64,000 bases of DNA from PRO6 sp035565775. GTDB taxonomy: Bacteria > Pseudomonadota > Alphaproteobacteria > Rhizobiales > Xanthobacteraceae. The translations under genes were made by a program, and so were the position numbers. Shown here piece after piece: positions 62,561-64,000 of the stretch; position 1 is the first letter of the stretch; every line of letters begins with the position of its first letter. The DNA lies in contig DATMRW010000008.1 of the NCBI GenBank assembly GCA_035565775.1, forward strand, positions 1-64,000, given 5' to 3'. The notes below the pieces were generated by a model that was given only the letters and a program-made list of their open reading frames with translations, was not told where the DNA came from and made no database searches.

Positions 62561-63079
62561 TCAGCCGGCGACGATCCGATCGAGACGCTTGAGGATCACG
62601 GGCATCACGTCGACCCCGACGCCGTCCTCAAAGGCTTTGAGCGAGTCGTCCTTCACCAACTCTTTCGCCATCGACGGACCAAACAATCGCCTGATCGGAA
62701 AACGTTTCGATGTGGTGCGCGCCATCGGCTTGAGAGGTTCGCCGCCCTTGAAAAACGAGCGCTTGAAAGTCCTCGCATCGTTCCACGGCTCGGCGGTAAC
62801 AGACCCGGCAGAATTGACCGGAAACTTGGTGATCGGCACAGCTTTCGGATCACCTTTGATGATGTAGGTCAAACCGGACTTAGCATCCGTCACGCGCTCG
62901 ACGACCGTGCCGTAGTCCTTGACGTTGGTCTGCTCTTTCAGCGCGCGCCGCACCCTTGTGCGAACCTTGGCGCCGCCCTCGTAAAGGCCCTCGCGCAGCG
63001 CCCGAGCCGCCTTCGGCCCGGAAAGCTCGACCATCGGCACGATGATTTCGGCAAGAGTGCCTTTGACGACAATGCGCAT
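62561..63079 (-). CDS. Minor tail protein Z/HK97-gp10-like protein, 172 aa
   Basis: The product has MRIVVKGTLAEIIVPMVELS, AARALREGLYEGGAKVRTRV, RRALKEQTNVKD and IKGDPKAVPITKFPV, the pattern of GpZ/gp10-like tail completion proteins (RTRxxRALxxxTxV then a strand pair). Such genes normally lie near portal or neck genes; here it is the first gene, before TerS. It follows the terminator-rich leader. Confidence 0.78.
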   Translation of the reverse strand: MRIVVKGTLAEIIVPMVELSGPKAARALREGLYEGGAKVRTRVRRALKEQTNVKDYGTVVERVTDAKSGLTYIIKGDPKAVPITKFPVNSAGSVTAEPWNDARTFKRSFFKGGEPLKPMARTTSKRFPIRRLFGPSMAKELVKDDSLKAFEDGVGVDVMPVILKRLDRIVAG

Positions 63080-63101
63080 TTGCCAATCTCGGCGAAGAAA
63101 C

Positions 63102-63123
63102 CCGCCGACGTTTCCGTCGGCGG
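63102..63123 (-). terminator. Third leader hairpin
   Basis: A perfect 9-bp stem (63102-63110 with 63115-63123), loop of 4, followed on the minus strand by gtttcttcg: weak U-tract. It ends 22 bases before the first late gene. Confidence 0.55.
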
Positions 63124-63188
63124 ACAGTTTGTGTTTGCAAACGCCCAGAGCAGGGCCTCGAACGCCATCGGTGGCGAAACCGGAAAAG

Positions 63189-63214
63189 CGCCGCCGACAT
63201 TGCTGCCGGCGGCG
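63189..63214 (-). terminator. Second leader hairpin (terminator-like)
   Basis: An 11-bp stem (63189-63199 with 63204-63214, one G-T) capped by a GCAA tetraloop on the minus strand, followed by CTTTTCC. A strong intrinsic terminator form. Confidence 0.75.
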
Positions 63215-63294
63215 AGTCTAGGGAGGAAACGCCCAAGGAGGGCAGCGGCAAACCAAAAAGGAATGTCGCACAACCTATGCCCTGAAAAAGCGAA

Positions 63295-63320
63295 AGCCCC
63301 GCGCGGTTTCCGCCGGGGCT
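63295..63320 (-). terminator. First leader hairpin, after the NusG-like gene
   Basis: An 11-bp stem with one bulged base (63295-63306 with 63310-63320), loop of 3, followed on the minus strand by TTTCGCTTTTTC. It lies 71 bases after the NusG-like stop. Confidence 0.75.
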
Positions 63321-63390
63321 ATTTCCATGCGCTGCCATCCGGGTGGTTCCGGGGTGGCTGTTAGGGTGGCTGCGCCGGTGGTTGGAAGCG

Positions 63391-63996
63391 TCAGATCTTC
63401 TCAACGTCGCCGAGGCCCAACTCAACCGAACTTGCAGCCCCGAACAGATGGATAAGAAGATGTATCCGGATCGATTCGTCAAGCTCTTCGAGCTTCGCTG
63501 CAGGCAAACGATCCACCACACCGACGAAGGAAGAAAATGGTCCGCATTTTATTCTTACCTGGTCTCCCACTTGCAAAATAGCCGCCAACGTGTCGCCAGG
63601 CACCGCCCCGTCAACTTCCTTCCCTCGCAGATTCTCCACAACACTATCGCTGATCGGCTGGATCAAGCCGTTGGTGACCACGAGTCCACGGACATGCGCG
63701 AAGTCAAACATCTCGTGCCAGCCGCCGCACGCCTGGTCAAACCGCACCATCAGATAGCCCGGAAACAGAGCGGAAAGGTGTGGCCGCTTCACCGTCGCAC
63801 CGTGCAGGCGCTGCTTGCGCGAAAGCTGTTTACGCGGCACCGGCTTGAGAACGCGCATCATGGGAAAGTAGGCCTCATACCCAGCATCGCGCAGCCGATC
63901 CCGCGCGAGCTTTTCACGTCCGCTTTCGGTCTGCGCTAGGTGCCAGGCTGGCTTGCCGCCGAGGAGCTTCCTGCGCCGCTCGGCGGCCTGCACCAC
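63391..63996 (-). CDS. Phage-encoded NusG/RfaH-like transcription factor
   Basis: The 201-residue product has an NGN domain (KPAWHLAQTESGREKLARDR, AGYEAYFPMMRVLKPVPRKQ, HLSALFPGYLMVRF) and a C-terminal KOW region (PGDTLAAILQVGDQVRIKCG, FSSFVGVVDRLPAAK). Specialised NusG paralogues bind RNA polymerase and let it pass terminators. The start is given as GTG 63996, but the frame is open to the window edge, so the true N-terminus may lie further right. It precedes the terminator-rich late leader. Confidence 0.85.
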   Translation of the reverse strand: MVQAAERRRKLLGGKPAWHLAQTESGREKLARDRLRDAGYEAYFPMMRVLKPVPRKQLSRKQRLHGATVKRPHLSALFPGYLMVRFDQACGGWHEMFDFAHVRGLVVTNGLIQPISDSVVENLRGKEVDGAVPGDTLAAILQVGDQVRIKCGPFSSFVGVVDRLPAAKLEELDESIRIHLLIHLFGAASSVELGLGDVEKI

Positions 63997-64000
63997 ATCG

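Larger units (their letters stand above)
63080..63390 (-). promoter_or_regulatory. Late-operon leader with serial terminator-like hairpins
   Basis: The 311-bp gap between the NusG-like stop and the first late gene has no ORF with a good start. In transcription order (right to left) it holds hairpins at 63295-63320, 63189-63214 and 63102-63123; the first two have clear U-tracts. This layout fits a leader that needs antitermination. I did not locate the late promoter with certainty. Confidence 0.6.
33998..64000. mobile_element. Chimeric myoviral prophage, right end outside window
   Basis: From the tRNA-Ser to the window edge almost every gene is of phage type. The minus-strand late region runs TerS, TerL, joiner, portal, protease, capsid, cement, V, W, J, I, fibres, FI, FII, E/E', T, U, X, D, endolysin, holin-like, Rz/Rz1. 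Head genes are lambda/HK97-like and tail genes P2-like. No integrase, repressor or replication gene is in the window, so these should lie to the right. The left boundary is inferred from the tRNA. Confidence 0.88.

Overview
The window is high-GC alphaproteobacterial DNA, almost certainly from the Bradyrhizobium / Rhodopseudomonas / Afipia / Nitrobacter group. This is inferred from gene order (thiL-nusB-ribH ... ribE-ribD-nrdR-glyA; rpoZ-rsh-pdxJ-acpS-lepB-rnc-era-recO-parC), an Omp2b-type porin, an LdtR-type MarR regulator and an Asp-rich (Mg-type) HemB. It has two halves: conserved chromosome from 1 to about 33,997, and a prophage from about 33,998 to the right edge, where it is cut off.

Chromosome. 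Positions 1-7,800, nearly all on the minus strand, hold housekeeping metabolism: the 5' part of a K+-independent H+-pumping pyrophosphatase (hppA), thiamine and riboflavin synthesis (thiL, ribH, ribE, ribD), nusB, nrdR and glyA. An LdtR-like regulator, a small membrane protein and the divergent hemB follow, then an RDD protein, the N-degron leucyltransferase bpt and mntH with a 25-bp Mur/Fur-type dyad at its promoter. The minus-strand run rpoZ > rsh > pdxJ > acpS > lepB > rnc > era > recO > parC (24,125 down to 13,816) joins stringent response, cofactor and lipid priming, protein export, RNA processing and chromosome decatenation. Next come an NYN-domain protein overlapping a family-5 uracil-DNA glycosylase, smpB, mscL, dapA, a soluble lytic transglycosylase, an alpha/beta hydrolase and a porin. 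A tRNA-Ser(GCU) at 33,904-33,997 ends the conserved part.

Prophage. The element directly follows the tRNA, which is the probable attachment site. It is a chimeric myophage: a lambda/HK97-type head module (TerS, GpA-type TerL, head-tail joiner, portal, protease, capsid, DUF2190 cement) joined to a P2-type contractile tail (V, W, J, I, fibres, FI sheath, FII tube, E/E', tape measure T, U, X, D), then a lysis cassette (endolysin, holin-like protein, nested Rz/Rz1 spanins). Nearly all of this reads leftwards as one late transcript. Its start lies just downstream of a phage NusG-like gene followed by three terminator-type hairpins, and another terminator lies inside the operon before the sheath gene. 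This layout suggests NusG-paralogue antitermination of late genes. Small plus-strand genes interrupt the late region (46.3 kb, 38.5 kb) or lie next to the tRNA (34.1-35.9 kb). Integrase, repressor and replication genes are not in the window and should lie to the right.

Most notable observations: the NusG-like gene with its terminator-rich leader; a conserved P2-type -1 frameshift site (TTTTTTG) in the E/E' tail chaperone; a nuclease whose Cys-rich C-terminal domain lies in the -1 frame; a capsid gene with a signal-peptide-like N-terminus; a 15-bp minisatellite giving PdxJ a pentapeptide-repeat-like tail just before the acpS start codon; and the Mn-type operator of mntH.
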